Assembly (NCBI GenBank): GCA_947625135.1
Contig: CANQNE010000010.1
Location: 1-64,000 of the forward strand
DNA: 64,000 bases
Direction of reading: 5' to 3'
Source of the DNA: an uncultured Lachnospiraceae bacterium
Lineage (GTDB): Bacteria > Bacillota > Clostridia > Lachnospirales > Lachnospiraceae
This document shows, piece by piece, positions 54,450-63,241 of the stretch; the first letter of the stretch is position 1; each line of letters starts with the position of its first letter. Under the pieces are notes generated by a model. It was not told where the DNA came from. It searched no databases and saw nothing but the letters and a program-made list of their open reading frames with translations. Both the position numbers and the translations under genes were made by a program.

Positions 54450-55115
54450 ATGAATCACTTGATTTCCAGAAAGATTGATCAGAGGCTGGCGGCGTATCAG
54501 CGGGAACTTATTGAGACCCACTATGCGGAAGTGGAAAATATGTATAAGCAGATCCGGGGCTGGCGGCACGATTACCGCAACCATATCCAGACCATGAAAG
54601 CCTACGCGGCAAACGGCGACATGGAAGCCATAAAGGCTTATCTGGACGCGCTTGACACGGATCTGAATACGGTAGATACAGTGATCAAGACCGGAAATCC
54701 CATGGCAGACGCGATCCTGAACAGCAAGATCTCCCTTGCCAGGTCCAAAAAGATCCCCGTGAAAGCGGATGTATATATTCCGGTGGCGCTAAAGACCTCA
54801 GAGCTGGATCTGTGCGTGATCATCGGTAATCTCTTTGACAATGCCATCGAGGCATGTCTGACCCTGCCGGAGGACAAGCGTCTCATCCGTATCTATATGG
54901 ATATGAAGCAGACCCAGCTCTACATTTCATTTACCAATTTTACTGCCCAAAAAAAGCAGAAGAAGATCAACGGAAAGTTCCGATCCACCAAAGGTGAGGG
55001 CCTCGGATTTGGTCTGGTAAGAATGGATACGATCATTGAACGGCTGGACGGCTATATCAGCCGCAACAGCGAGGACGGGGCCTTTACCACGGAAATCCTC
55101 ATTCCACAGGTGTGA
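54450..55115 (+). CDS. GHKL histidine kinase lacking a membrane sensor
   Basis: 221 residues of the AgrC/ComD type. Phosphoacceptor H40 in GWRHDYRNH, N-box NLFDNAIEACL near 132, G-box GEGLGFGLVRM near 190. The usual five to seven N-terminal membrane helices are absent: AAGGAG lies 8 nt before ATG 54450 and the regulator gene ends only 27 nt upstream, so there is no room for them. It must sense a cytoplasmic signal or another protein. Partner of the LytTR regulator. Confidence 0.88.
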   Translation: MNHLISRKIDQRLAAYQRELIETHYAEVENMYKQIRGWRHDYRNHIQTMKAYAANGDMEAIKAYLDALDTDLNTVDTVIKTGNPMADAILNSKISLARSKKIPVKADVYIPVALKTSELDLCVIIGNLFDNAIEACLTLPEDKRLIRIYMDMKQTQLYISFTNFTAQKKQKKINGKFRSTKGEGLGFGLVRMDTIIERLDGYISRNSEDGAFTTEILIPQV

Positions 55116-55157
55116 TGGAAACCTGGACTGGTCAAAAAGACCCGGGTCCACCAAACA

Positions 55158-55183
55158 GCGGGTAAAACACCCGCCATTTTTTT
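55158..55183 (+). terminator. Terminator after the kinase gene
   Basis: GCGGGT, 5-nt loop, ACCCGC, then ATTTTTTTG. It separates the two-component genes from the ABC operon. Confidence 0.85.
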
Positions 55184-55230
55184 GTCATTTTACGAAAAGC
55201 ACTTATCGGGGTAGCCGTCACATCTGTGTT

Positions 55231-55260
55231 TCGTCCCCAGTAAACAACAGTTTATCCCCA
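55231..55260 (+). promoter_or_regulatory. Candidate LytTR-binding direct repeat
   Basis: TCGTCCCCA and TTATCCCCA, centres 21 nt apart, two helical turns, as in LytTR operators. They lie about 65 nt before the ABC start and just after a terminator. No ideal -35 box follows, which fits an activator-dependent promoter. Confidence 0.45.
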
Positions 55261-55322
55261 AAATCGTCTGTAAAAGGCAATGTGTGGTAGCATATACGCA
55301 GAAAGAAATGGAGGTATCTGCC

Positions 55323-57236
55323 TTGAAAAAGAAGGAATCCGAAAAGCCCCGCTATTCTATGTGGCAGTGCTGTGCCTGGATGGCGGGATTTGCGTGGAGC
55401 AGAAAAGAAAAAAAGGTGCTGGTGCTGTGTCTGCTGCAGGCAGTATTGGCAGTGTTTTCCAATCTGGTGAACCTTTATCTGGCGCCTGCCATTCTGTCCG
55501 CCGTGGAGCGGCGGGCATCCTTTGGGGAATTGCTGACGGTGATTTTTGGCTTTGTGGGGGCGCTGATGATCTGCTCTGCAGCTTCCGCTTATGTGAACGC
55601 GAACGCGCTGTATGGCCGGGTCACGGTGCGGACGGCGATCCTGGGAGAGATCAACAGAAAGTGCTGTACCACATCTTATCCCAATCTTATGGAGGACAGG
55701 TTTTCAAAGCTGAAATCCCGTGCACGGTCATGCACGCAAAACAACAGAGAGCCGACAGAAGCGGTGTGGAACACCCTTTCCAAACTGCTGCAGAATGTGG
55801 CCGGTTTTGTGATCTATATGTGTCTGCTGGCGACTCTGGACGGCAGGCTCATGGCGGCCATACTGGTCACGGCGCTTTTGGGCTATTTTGTCAACAAACG
55901 GCTGGCAGTCTATGAATACCGGAACCGGGAAGAAGGCGGAAAGCTGAATGGAAAGATCTGGTACCAGCTGGATATGGGAGGCAGGCAGGACATTGCAAAG
56001 GATATCCGCATCTTCGGCATGAAGCCGTGGATCGATGAGATCACGCAAAAGGCGATAACGGCTTATCGTGCTTTTCGCCGGCGGATCAATAATGTCCAGA
56101 TATGGGGCGGCATTCTGGATCTTGTGCTGACTTTTTTGCGGAACGGTCTGGCATATCTGATCCTGATACGCCTTGTACTGGCGGAAAGTATGAGTGTTTC
56201 TGCGTTTCTTCTTTATTTTTCCGCGGTGGGCGGATTTTCCGCACGGGTCAACGGGATCCTTGAAAAAATGACGACCCTTTACCGTCAATGTCTGGATCTG
56301 TCTTCCGTGATGGAATTTCTGGAATATCCGGAGCCCTTCCGGTTTGAAGAAGGGGAACATCTGGAGCTTTCTCCCGATCAGGGGCACGAGCTGAAGCTGG
56401 ATCATGTGTCCTACCGGTATCCGGGAGCGAAGGAGGACACCCTGACGGATATCTGCCTGACGATCCGTCCGGGAGAAAAGATCGCTGTGGTGGGAAAAAA
56501 CGGCGCGGGAAAGACCACGCTGGTGAAGCTTATCTGTGGTTTATTTGACCCCACAAAGGGCCGGGTTCTTCTGGACGGCAGAGATATCAGGGTGTATAAC
56601 CGGCGGGAATATTACGCCCAGTTTGCCGCTGTGTTTCAGGAGTTCTCCCTTCTTGCGGGAACCATTGCCGCAAATGTGACGCAGACGGAGGAAGGGCAGG
56701 ATATGTCCCGGATAGAGGAATGTGTGAAAAAAGCAGGGCTTGAGGAAAAGATCAGCTCTTTGAAAGATGGATATGAGACGTACTTAAACCGGCGGGTGTA
56801 TGAGGACGGAACAGAGCTGTCCGGCGGGGAGACCCAAAAGCTGATGCTTGCCAGAGCGCTTTACAAAAACGCGGCGTTTTTTATTTTGGATGAGCCGACG
56901 GCAGCTTTGGATCCCATTGCCGAGGCGGATATGTACGGTAAGTATGACCAGATGACGAAAGGCCGCAGCGCCGTTTATATTTCTCACCGACTGGCATCTA
57001 CCCGGTTCTGCGACCGCATTCTCCTTCTTGACGGACACCGGATCTCCGAGGAAGGCTCCCATGAGGAATTGCTGGAGCTTGGAGGCATGTACGCGGGGCT
57101 GTTTGCGCTGCAGAGCAGGTATTATCAGGAAAAATCAGATGAATGGCACAGTGGGAACGAGGCGGGCTGTTACGGGACAGATCTGGATGTGTCCGGAGCG
57201 CATGGGCAGGAAGGAGGAGCGCATGAACATAGATAA
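55323..57236 (+). CDS. ABC transporter, fused permease/ATPase (1)
   Basis: About 637 residues. A membrane domain with five or six helices (40-330) is followed by an ATPase with Walker A GKNGAGKTTL near 397, signature LSGGETQKL near 497 and Walker B FFILDEPTAALDP near 520. Exporter type without a peptidase domain. I use TTG 55323, 7 nt after GGAGGT; the GTG at 55284 and ATG at 55308 are in frame but unsupported. The C-terminal tail overlaps the second exporter by 14 nt, so they likely form a heterodimer. Confidence 0.88.
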   Translation: MKKKESEKPRYSMWQCCAWMAGFAWSRKEKKVLVLCLLQAVLAVFSNLVNLYLAPAILSAVERRASFGELLTVIFGFVGALMICSAASAYVNANALYGRVTVRTAILGEINRKCCTTSYPNLMEDRFSKLKSRARSCTQNNREPTEAVWNTLSKLLQNVAGFVIYMCLLATLDGRLMAAILVTALLGYFVNKRLAVYEYRNREEGGKLNGKIWYQLDMGGRQDIAKDIRIFGMKPWIDEITQKAITAYRAFRRRINNVQIWGGILDLVLTFLRNGLAYLILIRLVLAESMSVSAFLLYFSAVGGFSARVNGILEKMTTLYRQCLDLSSVMEFLEYPEPFRFEEGEHLELSPDQGHELKLDHVSYRYPGAKEDTLTDICLTIRPGEKIAVVGKNGAGKTTLVKLICGLFDPTKGRVLLDGRDIRVYNRREYYAQFAAVFQEFSLLAGTIAANVTQTEEGQDMSRIEECVKKAGLEEKISSLKDGYETYLNRRVYEDGTELSGGETQKLMLARALYKNAAFFILDEPTAALDPIAEADMYGKYDQMTKGRSAVYISHRLASTRFCDRILLLDGHRISEEGSHEELLELGGMYAGLFALQSRYYQEKSDEWHSGNEAGCYGTDLDVSGAHGQEGGAHEHR

Positions 57237-59097
57237 AAAACTCTTGTCATGGAGAGAAGCGTGGCGGCTCAACCGGCGGGCCTTTTCCCTGCTCTATCAT
57301 AGGGACAAAAAGGCGGTGATCTCCAGAATGGCGGGTATGGTATGGAGTGCGCTGACGCCTTATGTGGGGATCTATCTGTCGGCGCGGCTGATTTCCGCCC
57401 TGACGGAAGGCGCTGACGTTACTGTGATCAGGACGCTTGTGCTGCTCAATCTGCTCTCGGCGGCAGTCATTTCTCTTACAGGCGCTTTTTTGAACAAATG
57501 GAAGAACACGGAAAGTTCAACCCTGTTTTACAGGAATTTCCAGATATATACGGAAAAGATGATGACTATGGATTTTGCCGATGCCGACAGCAGCAGGATC
57601 CATGCCATGTACAGTACGATTAAACAGAATTATCAGGGAGCAGGGTGGGGCATTAATTTAAGCTACAGACATATGGAAAAGCTGTTTTCCGCCATATTTA
57701 CTTTTTCTGGCGGCGCAGCTCTGACCATATCCCTGTTTACAAGTCCTGTGCCGGATTCGGCGGGAGGTTACAGCGTGCTGAACAGCCCGTTGTTTTTGCT
57801 GATGATCGCGGCTCTGATGATCGCTGTCACCTGCCTGTCTCCCATGCTGGCGAACAAGGCCGAAAGTTATATAGCGGTAAATGCCGATCAGCATAGCCTT
57901 GGCAACAGGCTATTTGGATTTTTTGGACTTCTTGGCTTTGAGAATGATCTGGCGGCGGATGTGAGGATATACCGGCAGGATGTTCTGTGTTATCGCTTCA
58001 GCAATGACAAGAACGGCATTTTCTGCTCTAAAGGCATGTTTGCCAGACTGGCAAGAGGACCTATGGGGCTTTACAAAGCGGCATCTTCCGCTCTTTCTGT
58101 GGTATTTACCGGGGCCGTCTATGTGTTTGTGTGCTTAAAGGCCCTTGGCGGCGCCTTTGGCATCGGCGCGGTGAGCCAGTATGTGGCTTCCATTACCAGA
58201 CTGTCCAAAAGCATCGGCGGACTGATCCAGACCGCGGGGGAAATGCGCAACAACGCCTCTTTTCTGAAGCTGACCTTTGACTTTCTGGATGTTCCCAACC
58301 GCATGTATCAGGGCAGTCTGACGGTGGAAAAGCGGATTGACCGGGATTATGAGATTGAGTTTCGCAATGTGTCTTTCAAATATCCCGGAAGCGATACCAA
58401 TGCCCTGAAAAATGTTTCCATGAAGTTTAAGATCGGCCAGCGTCTCGCAGTAGTGGGCATGAACGGAAGCGGCAAGACCACCTTTATCAAGCTGCTCTGC
58501 CGCCTGTACGATCCTACAGAGGGGGAGATCCTCTTAAACGGCGTTAATATCAAAAAATACGATTACCGGGAATATATGTCGGTATTTTCCATTGTGTTTC
58601 AGGATTACAGTCTGTTCGCCTACCAGCTTGGGCAGAATGTAGCCGTCAGCGTGGAGTACGACAGGGAGCAGGCGAAGCAGTGTCTGGAAAACGCCGGCTT
58701 CGGCCAGCGGTTTTCGGAACTGCCGGAGGGACTGGATACATGGCTTTACAAAGAGTTTAACGAGGACGGCGTGGAAATTTCCGGCGGTGAGAGCCAGATG
58801 ATCGCCCTTGCCCGGACATTGTACCGGGACGCGCCCTTTATCGTTTTAGACGAGCCCACGGCGGCGCTGGATCCGGAAGCTGAGTTTGAAGTGTATACCC
58901 GTTTTGACGATATTGTAGAGGATAAGACGGCTGTCTATATCAGCCATCGGCTGGCCTCCTGCCGGTTCTGTGATGTGATTGCGGTATTTGACCACGGACA
59001 GATCATTCAGCAGGGCACCCATGAGGAGCTAGTAAAGGACGAAAAGGGAAAATATCATCAGCTGTGGTACGCGCAGGCACAGTATTACAATGAGTAA
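57223..59097 (+). CDS. ABC transporter, fused permease/ATPase (2)
   Basis: 624 residues, partner of the upstream exporter. Membrane domain 25-340, then Walker A GMNGSGKTTFIKLL near 409, signature ISGGESQMIALAR near 517, Walker B FIVLDEPTAALDPEAEF near 537. AAGGAGGAGCGC selects ATG 57223. Both subunits have complete ATPase sites. Export of a peptide or antimicrobial is likely by comparison with similar two-component/ABC sets, but no precursor peptide gene is visible here. Confidence 0.9.
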   Translation: MNIDKKLLSWREAWRLNRRAFSLLYHRDKKAVISRMAGMVWSALTPYVGIYLSARLISALTEGADVTVIRTLVLLNLLSAAVISLTGAFLNKWKNTESSTLFYRNFQIYTEKMMTMDFADADSSRIHAMYSTIKQNYQGAGWGINLSYRHMEKLFSAIFTFSGGAALTISLFTSPVPDSAGGYSVLNSPLFLLMIAALMIAVTCLSPMLANKAESYIAVNADQHSLGNRLFGFFGLLGFENDLAADVRIYRQDVLCYRFSNDKNGIFCSKGMFARLARGPMGLYKAASSALSVVFTGAVYVFVCLKALGGAFGIGAVSQYVASITRLSKSIGGLIQTAGEMRNNASFLKLTFDFLDVPNRMYQGSLTVEKRIDRDYEIEFRNVSFKYPGSDTNALKNVSMKFKIGQRLAVVGMNGSGKTTFIKLLCRLYDPTEGEILLNGVNIKKYDYREYMSVFSIVFQDYSLFAYQLGQNVAVSVEYDREQAKQCLENAGFGQRFSELPEGLDTWLYKEFNEDGVEISGGESQMIALARTLYRDAPFIVLDEPTAALDPEAEFEVYTRFDDIVEDKTAVYISHRLASCRFCDVIAVFDHGQIIQQGTHEELVKDEKGKYHQLWYAQAQYYNE

Positions 59098-59147
59098 GCG
59101 GCCAAGCGTGGGTTGGAGGCAGTTGACGGAAGTAAAGAAACAGTTGA

Positions 59148-59177
59148 TTGACACAAGAATCCTCTTTTTTATACAAT
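59148..59177 (+). promoter_or_regulatory. Promoter of the GNAT-nitrilase unit
   Basis: TTGACA (59148-59153) with TATACA (16-nt spacer) or TACAAT (18-nt spacer), 25-30 nt before the GNAT start. Confidence 0.65.
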
Positions 59178-59200
59178 AGCAGCAGGAGGTGCATGAAACA

Positions 59201-59938
59201 ATGTTTTTGAGTAGATCAGGTGTTGATAAGATTACAACACAGTACTATTCACATTTTTGTTGTACTGACCTTTCAAAATCAGAGCAGGGAGTATACTTTA
59301 TCTGTTCTGCGGAAAGAGACCGGATACTAAAAGGCTACGGTTGTAAATATGCTCTTTATGTTTTGCTGAAAGATAATTTATGTGTAGTGACATATTCTCC
59401 CATGCTTCGGGATTTTGCGGAGGCTCTGAAAAATAGCCAACCCAACAATATCATTGCAGCTGCAGAGAATCAATATCATCTCAAAAAAGAGCGCCTGTTT
59501 ATATTTCATCAAGAGAAAGTGAAGCAATACGGTAACGCAAAAATATTATGCGGCGAGGATTATCCATATTTTGAGGCTTTTTTCCGAAAAGCGCATCCAA
59601 AAGTCAATCCTGACGGATGGCTTTCAGAATATTTTTCAGAAAAAACAGGAAAAGGATATTTTACGGGATATTTCAAGGATGATCGCTTGGTTTCCGTTTG
59701 CGATACTCCGGACATGCCGTATATGGAAGATCAAATCCAGCATACCGGGATCATTACCTTAAAGGAAGAACGTCAAAAAGGTTATGGAAAGCTTACCGCT
59801 GCGCTGGCCACTCATCATTTATTACAAATGGGTATCTGCCCGCAATGGGAGTGCAATATCGAAAACAAAGCATCTTTTGAACTTGCAAAGTCGATAGGTT
59901 ACAAAGAATTTGGAAAGGCATATATTTTAGAGGAGTAA
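59201..59938 (+). CDS. GNAT-family N-acetyltransferase
   Basis: 245 residues. The acetyl-CoA fold is in the C-terminal half: HTGIITLKEERQKGYGKLTAALATHHL (pyrophosphate loop, Q/RxxGxG/A type) near 185 and NIENKASFELAKSIGYKEFG near 220. The N-terminal 110 residues form a separate domain. AGGAGGT lies 10 nt before ATG 59201. The nitrilase-like gene starts 3 nt after its stop, so the two are one unit. Substrate unknown. Confidence 0.82.
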   Translation: MFLSRSGVDKITTQYYSHFCCTDLSKSEQGVYFICSAERDRILKGYGCKYALYVLLKDNLCVVTYSPMLRDFAEALKNSQPNNIIAAAENQYHLKKERLFIFHQEKVKQYGNAKILCGEDYPYFEAFFRKAHPKVNPDGWLSEYFSEKTGKGYFTGYFKDDRLVSVCDTPDMPYMEDQIQHTGIITLKEERQKGYGKLTAALATHHLLQMGICPQWECNIENKASFELAKSIGYKEFGKAYILEE

Positions 59939-59940
59939 AA

Positions 59941-60675
59941 ATGCGTATTGGATTGGTTTCTTACAAATGTAAAAATAAAGATGTGCCATTTAATTTAATG
60001 CAGATCGAAAAGGCCATGCGAAAGGGTCAGAGAAAAGCAGATTTAATCTGTTTCGGAGAAACATTTCTTCAAGGTTTTGACTCACTTTGCTGGGATTACA
60101 ATATTGACAAGGATGTGGCTGTTGAGTTGGAATCTCCGACGATCCGACAACTGGCTGAATTAACAATGATATACGATATTGCGCTAATGACAGGATATAT
60201 CGAAAAGGAGCAAAACAGCTTGTATTCGTCCTGCATTGTTATTGAAAACGGTAAAACCGTGTATAATTACAGAAGGATTTCAAAGGGCTGGAAAGAATTT
60301 CGGAAGGCAGACGAGCATTATAAAGAGGGAAGTATAGTAAACGAATTTGAAGTCTGTAACACGAAAATTATGACAGCTCTCTGTGGTGATATGTGGGATT
60401 TCCCTGAAAGATTCAAAACCGATCATTTACTTATATGGCCAGTTTATGTTAATTATAGCACAGAGGAATGGGAGCAAAAGGAGTTAAAAGAATATGCAAA
60501 ACAGGCGGCTTTGGCGGCAGAACATGTGCTGATGATAAACCCGATAAATGATCGCTCACAGTGCCACGGGGGCTCATTCCATTTTTATAAAGGGCAGATT
60601 ATCACGAGACTGCCGTTTGACCAAGAAAAAATTCTAATTGTGGACACAGATAAAGACATAGATGAAATCATTTAA
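59941..60675 (+). CDS. Carbon-nitrogen hydrolase (nitrilase superfamily)
   Basis: 244 residues with the full catalytic set: E40 in LICFGETFLQG, K115 in YRRISKGW, C148 in TALCGDMWDFPE. It would hydrolyse or transfer an amide. The context LCGDMWD is closer to amidase/carbamoylase branches than to NAD synthetase glutaminase domains. It follows the GNAT gene by 2 nt. The combination suggests processing of one small amine or amide, but the substrate cannot be read. Confidence 0.85.
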   Translation: MRIGLVSYKCKNKDVPFNLMQIEKAMRKGQRKADLICFGETFLQGFDSLCWDYNIDKDVAVELESPTIRQLAELTMIYDIALMTGYIEKEQNSLYSSCIVIENGKTVYNYRRISKGWKEFRKADEHYKEGSIVNEFEVCNTKIMTALCGDMWDFPERFKTDHLLIWPVYVNYSTEEWEQKELKEYAKQAALAAEHVLMINPINDRSQCHGGSFHFYKGQIITRLPFDQEKILIVDTDKDIDEII

Positions 60676-60695
60676 GAGATACTTTCCGTATCTCT
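60675..60695 (+). terminator. Hairpin after the nitrilase gene
   Basis: AGAGATAC, 5-nt loop, GTATCTCT: an 8-bp perfect stem at the stop codon. No T tract follows, so termination is uncertain. Confidence 0.45.
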
Positions 60696-60794
60696 ACAAA
60701 GAACGAAATACCCTAAATGTAAACCATAGATTTGTGCGAAGGGGTATTTTACTCTCAAACGCAAACCGCTGTTGCTTGAAACAACCGCTTTTCT

Positions 60795-61940
60795 ATGAAA
60801 AAAAGGAGCAGATCGGATAAGGAGGAAAATAATCCATTATTCTTAAAAAGAATGATTGGATTATATGTGATTTTTATGGAAGATAAATTCAAAAGAATAG
60901 ATCTGTGCGTGGATATGTATGGTTGTCCCAACCGCTGCAGACATTGCTGGGTGGGACATCCTCAAAATGGACATATGACGGTCAATGACCTGACAGAAAT
61001 TGCCGCGCAGTTCAGGCCTTATGCCCGTGAGTTTGAAGTTTTCGATTGGTACAGAGAACCTGATTTCAAGGACAATTATAAAGAGCTTTGGGAACTGCGA
61101 AAACAATTATCCGATAAGATCACGCCGCATTTCGAGCTTATCAGCGTATGGCGGATTGTTCGGGATAGCGAGTATGTTAAATGGCTCGTTTCTCTCGGAC
61201 TGTCAAAAGCGCAGCTTACGCTTTTCGGCGGGGAGACAACCACCGATGATTATACGGGCAGGAAGGGTGCGTATCGGGAAATCTTACAGGCAATTGATAT
61301 TCTGATAGAGAATAAGATTTTCCCGCGCATTCAGGTTTTTGTCAACAAAGACAACATCGGCGAACTGCCACTTGTTGAGAAACTGATTCTTGAAGAGCAT
61401 CTGCCGGAAAGGTGTGCTGCGTTTGGCGGAGAATTTACCTGTTTTGTGCATCAGGGCTCCTGCGACAGAGAAAACGCGAAGTTGTACGGTGTGCGCGTCA
61501 CGCAGGACGATCTGCAGAAAATCCCGCCGCTGCTTTCGGACTATACGCGGAAACATTTTCACGCGATGAATCTGAATGAAGTGTTTGGACAAACGGAGCG
61601 GGAACTGTATCAAAAGCTCATAACCGATGCTTCAACAGGAAGTTATGTTGTAGATTCTCCTGTTCTGTATGTCGATCATGCGTATAACGTCTATCCGAAT
61701 ATCAGCGCTCCGGTGCCGTATTGGTGTTTGGGTAATCTGAAAGAAAGCAGCGCGGAGGAAATTTTGCAAAACTATCTGTCGGGAAAGAGTGTTGCGCAGA
61801 CTGTTCGCCGGGAGATACCGCTTTGTGAAATCGTAAAGCAGTGCGGCGACCCGAGTAGTCTGCGCCTGTTTGGAGAGCAGGATTATATCGATTATCTGGT
61901 GAATAAATACTGTGAGAGAAAGACATCAGGCGTGTTATAA
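60795..61940 (+). CDS. Radical SAM enzyme with SPASM-like C-terminus
   Basis: 381 residues from the ATG at 60795; ATG 60876 (MEDKFKRIDLCVD) may be the true start and would give 354. The CX3CX2C cluster site is C44, C48, C51 in MYGCPNRCRHCW. A partial TIM barrel follows, with LTLFGGETTTDDY near 141. The end has YWCLGNLKESSAEEILQNYL, PLCEI and KQCGD, cysteines placed as in SPASM/twitch auxiliary-cluster domains. Such enzymes often modify peptides, but no precursor peptide is recognised. It lies 119 nt after the nitrilase gene. Confidence 0.85.
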   Translation: MKKRSRSDKEENNPLFLKRMIGLYVIFMEDKFKRIDLCVDMYGCPNRCRHCWVGHPQNGHMTVNDLTEIAAQFRPYAREFEVFDWYREPDFKDNYKELWELRKQLSDKITPHFELISVWRIVRDSEYVKWLVSLGLSKAQLTLFGGETTTDDYTGRKGAYREILQAIDILIENKIFPRIQVFVNKDNIGELPLVEKLILEEHLPERCAAFGGEFTCFVHQGSCDRENAKLYGVRVTQDDLQKIPPLLSDYTRKHFHAMNLNEVFGQTERELYQKLITDASTGSYVVDSPVLYVDHAYNVYPNISAPVPYWCLGNLKESSAEEILQNYLSGKSVAQTVRREIPLCEIVKQCGDPSSLRLFGEQDYIDYLVNKYCERKTSGVL

Positions 61941-62284
61941 TGGACGGTCTTAAAAGGGAAAATTGTAATGGTAACGCGGAATACCTTACGGTGCGATTGT
62001 ATTTAGGATATCGAAGTGTTGGATTTTGCTATGATTATTCATATGATCAGATTGACAGTTAATAGTAGGAGACAACATTATGAAAACCATTATTTTAACA
62101 ATAAAAATACTTGATGAAAAAATATATGAAGAGGAGTTAATAACTATGAATAGAAAATATAAATGGAAAAATAATATAGTTTTGATTTGTTCCTGATCAT
62201 AAGAAAATAGATTATTTTATATTGCTGGATGAAATGTTTTAAGATCAGAAGGTCAATGATAATTAGAAAATAATGTTTATATTT

Positions 62285-62316
62285 GCTGCAATTCCAACAG
62301 GGGTTGCAGCTTTTCT
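62285..62316 (+). terminator. Intrinsic terminator
   Basis: GCTGCAA (62285-62291) and TTGCAGC (62304-62310) followed by TTTTCT. Confidence 0.7.
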
Positions 62317-62380
62317 ATTACTCATTAAAAATCGTAAAACTAAAAAAATTAAATTTTTTTCAAAAAGTGGTTCTTTTTTG

Positions 62381-62421
62381 CCCTCTGAAACCTGTGATTA
62401 GTGAGAGGGTCTTTTTTATTT
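62381..62421 (+). terminator. Intrinsic terminator
   Basis: CCCTCT (62381-62386) and AGAGGG (62404-62409) with a 17-nt loop, followed by TCTTTTTTATTT. Confidence 0.6.
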
Positions 62422-62569
62422 CACTTCAAAATTTAAAATCCCTTTCGCCGCACCTTGACAACTGCATATCCTATCCCATCGTCTGAGCGGCTTCCCACAT
62501 ATCTTCAGCAGACATGGATAACGTGCATCAGGGTGCAGAAAAATACAGCAGTAAGGAGGAATATAAGCT

Positions 62570-63028
62570 GTGATCAAAAATTTTAATGAGACCAGCCCTG
62601 CCATGGACAGGGCCCTGAAAAATCTGGAACAGGCAAAGGCCAGATACGAAGCGGAACGGAGAAAACAAAATGAGAAACGGAGGAAGGCGGAAAACCACCA
62701 CAAGTACATGATGGGCGGCATCATCGTAAAGTATTTCCCGGAATGTTACCAGTACGAACAGAATGAACTGGAGGGCATTTTAAGAGCTGCACTTAGCTCC
62801 CCGCAGTTTCAGAAAGCCATGGAGCTTGTGCAGAAAATAAATGCACAGGAATACGATGACATGCCTGATAAAGAAAAGCCAGCGGAAAGCCGGGACAGTT
62901 ACGAAAACCGGTGGAATAACAAAAGAGAAAATAACAGTTACACAGGGTACACGGAAGGGGCAGGCGGCGGTTATGGCGGTGCAGAAGAACATGACGCAAG
63001 GGAGGACAGTTATGGGGAAGACAGATAA
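62570..63028 (+). CDS. DUF3847-like protein of a mobilizable element
   Basis: 152 residues from GTG 62570, with AAGGAGGAATATAAGCT upstream. N-terminal part is a basic coiled coil (ALKNLEQAKARYEAERRKQNE); RRKAENHHKYMMGGIIVKYFPE is the DUF3847 hallmark, a family found just upstream of MobA/MobL relaxases in Clostridia plasmids and elements. The C-terminal 50 residues are acidic and Gly-rich. Probably a relaxosome accessory or DNA-binding protein. Confidence 0.75.
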   Translation: MIKNFNETSPAMDRALKNLEQAKARYEAERRKQNEKRRKAENHHKYMMGGIIVKYFPECYQYEQNELEGILRAALSSPQFQKAMELVQKINAQEYDDMPDKEKPAESRDSYENRWNNKRENNSYTGYTEGAGGGYGGAEEHDAREDSYGEDR

Positions 63029-63049
63029 GCAGTGCCATGAAGAAGTTTC

Positions 63050-63135
63050 CTTCACCCCATTTATGGGGTGCGCACAGATAGACCACGCTGCGCATGGTCT
63101 TGTGCGGTGCTGGATGTCCGGCGGACATCCGTTTG
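63050..63135. other. Candidate oriT (cluster of palindromes)
   Basis: Three inverted repeats in 80 nt: CACCCCAT/ATGGGGTG (63053-63070), GACCA/TGGTC (63081-63099) and GGATGTCC/GGACATCC with 3-nt loop (63112-63130). They lie between the DUF3847-like gene and the relaxase, the usual oriT position for MOBQ systems. The nick site is not identified. Confidence 0.5.
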
Positions 63136-63241
63136 GCACGGACCGGAGTGGGAACGTAGAACCTCCGGGGGCTCCTGCGGTGAGCGTGCCTGTGCTGCCG
63201 GTCCAATACTGCTTCCCTCCATGTGTCACAGGGAGGACGCC

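Larger units (their letters stand above)
61941..62569 (+). other. Junction region before the mobilizable element
   Basis: AT-rich and mostly non-coding. One 38-codon frame (62080-62196, MKTIILTIKILDEKIYEEEL...) has AGGAGA nearby and may be a gene remnant. Two terminators follow. I cannot see the element's end or attachment site. Confidence 0.35.
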
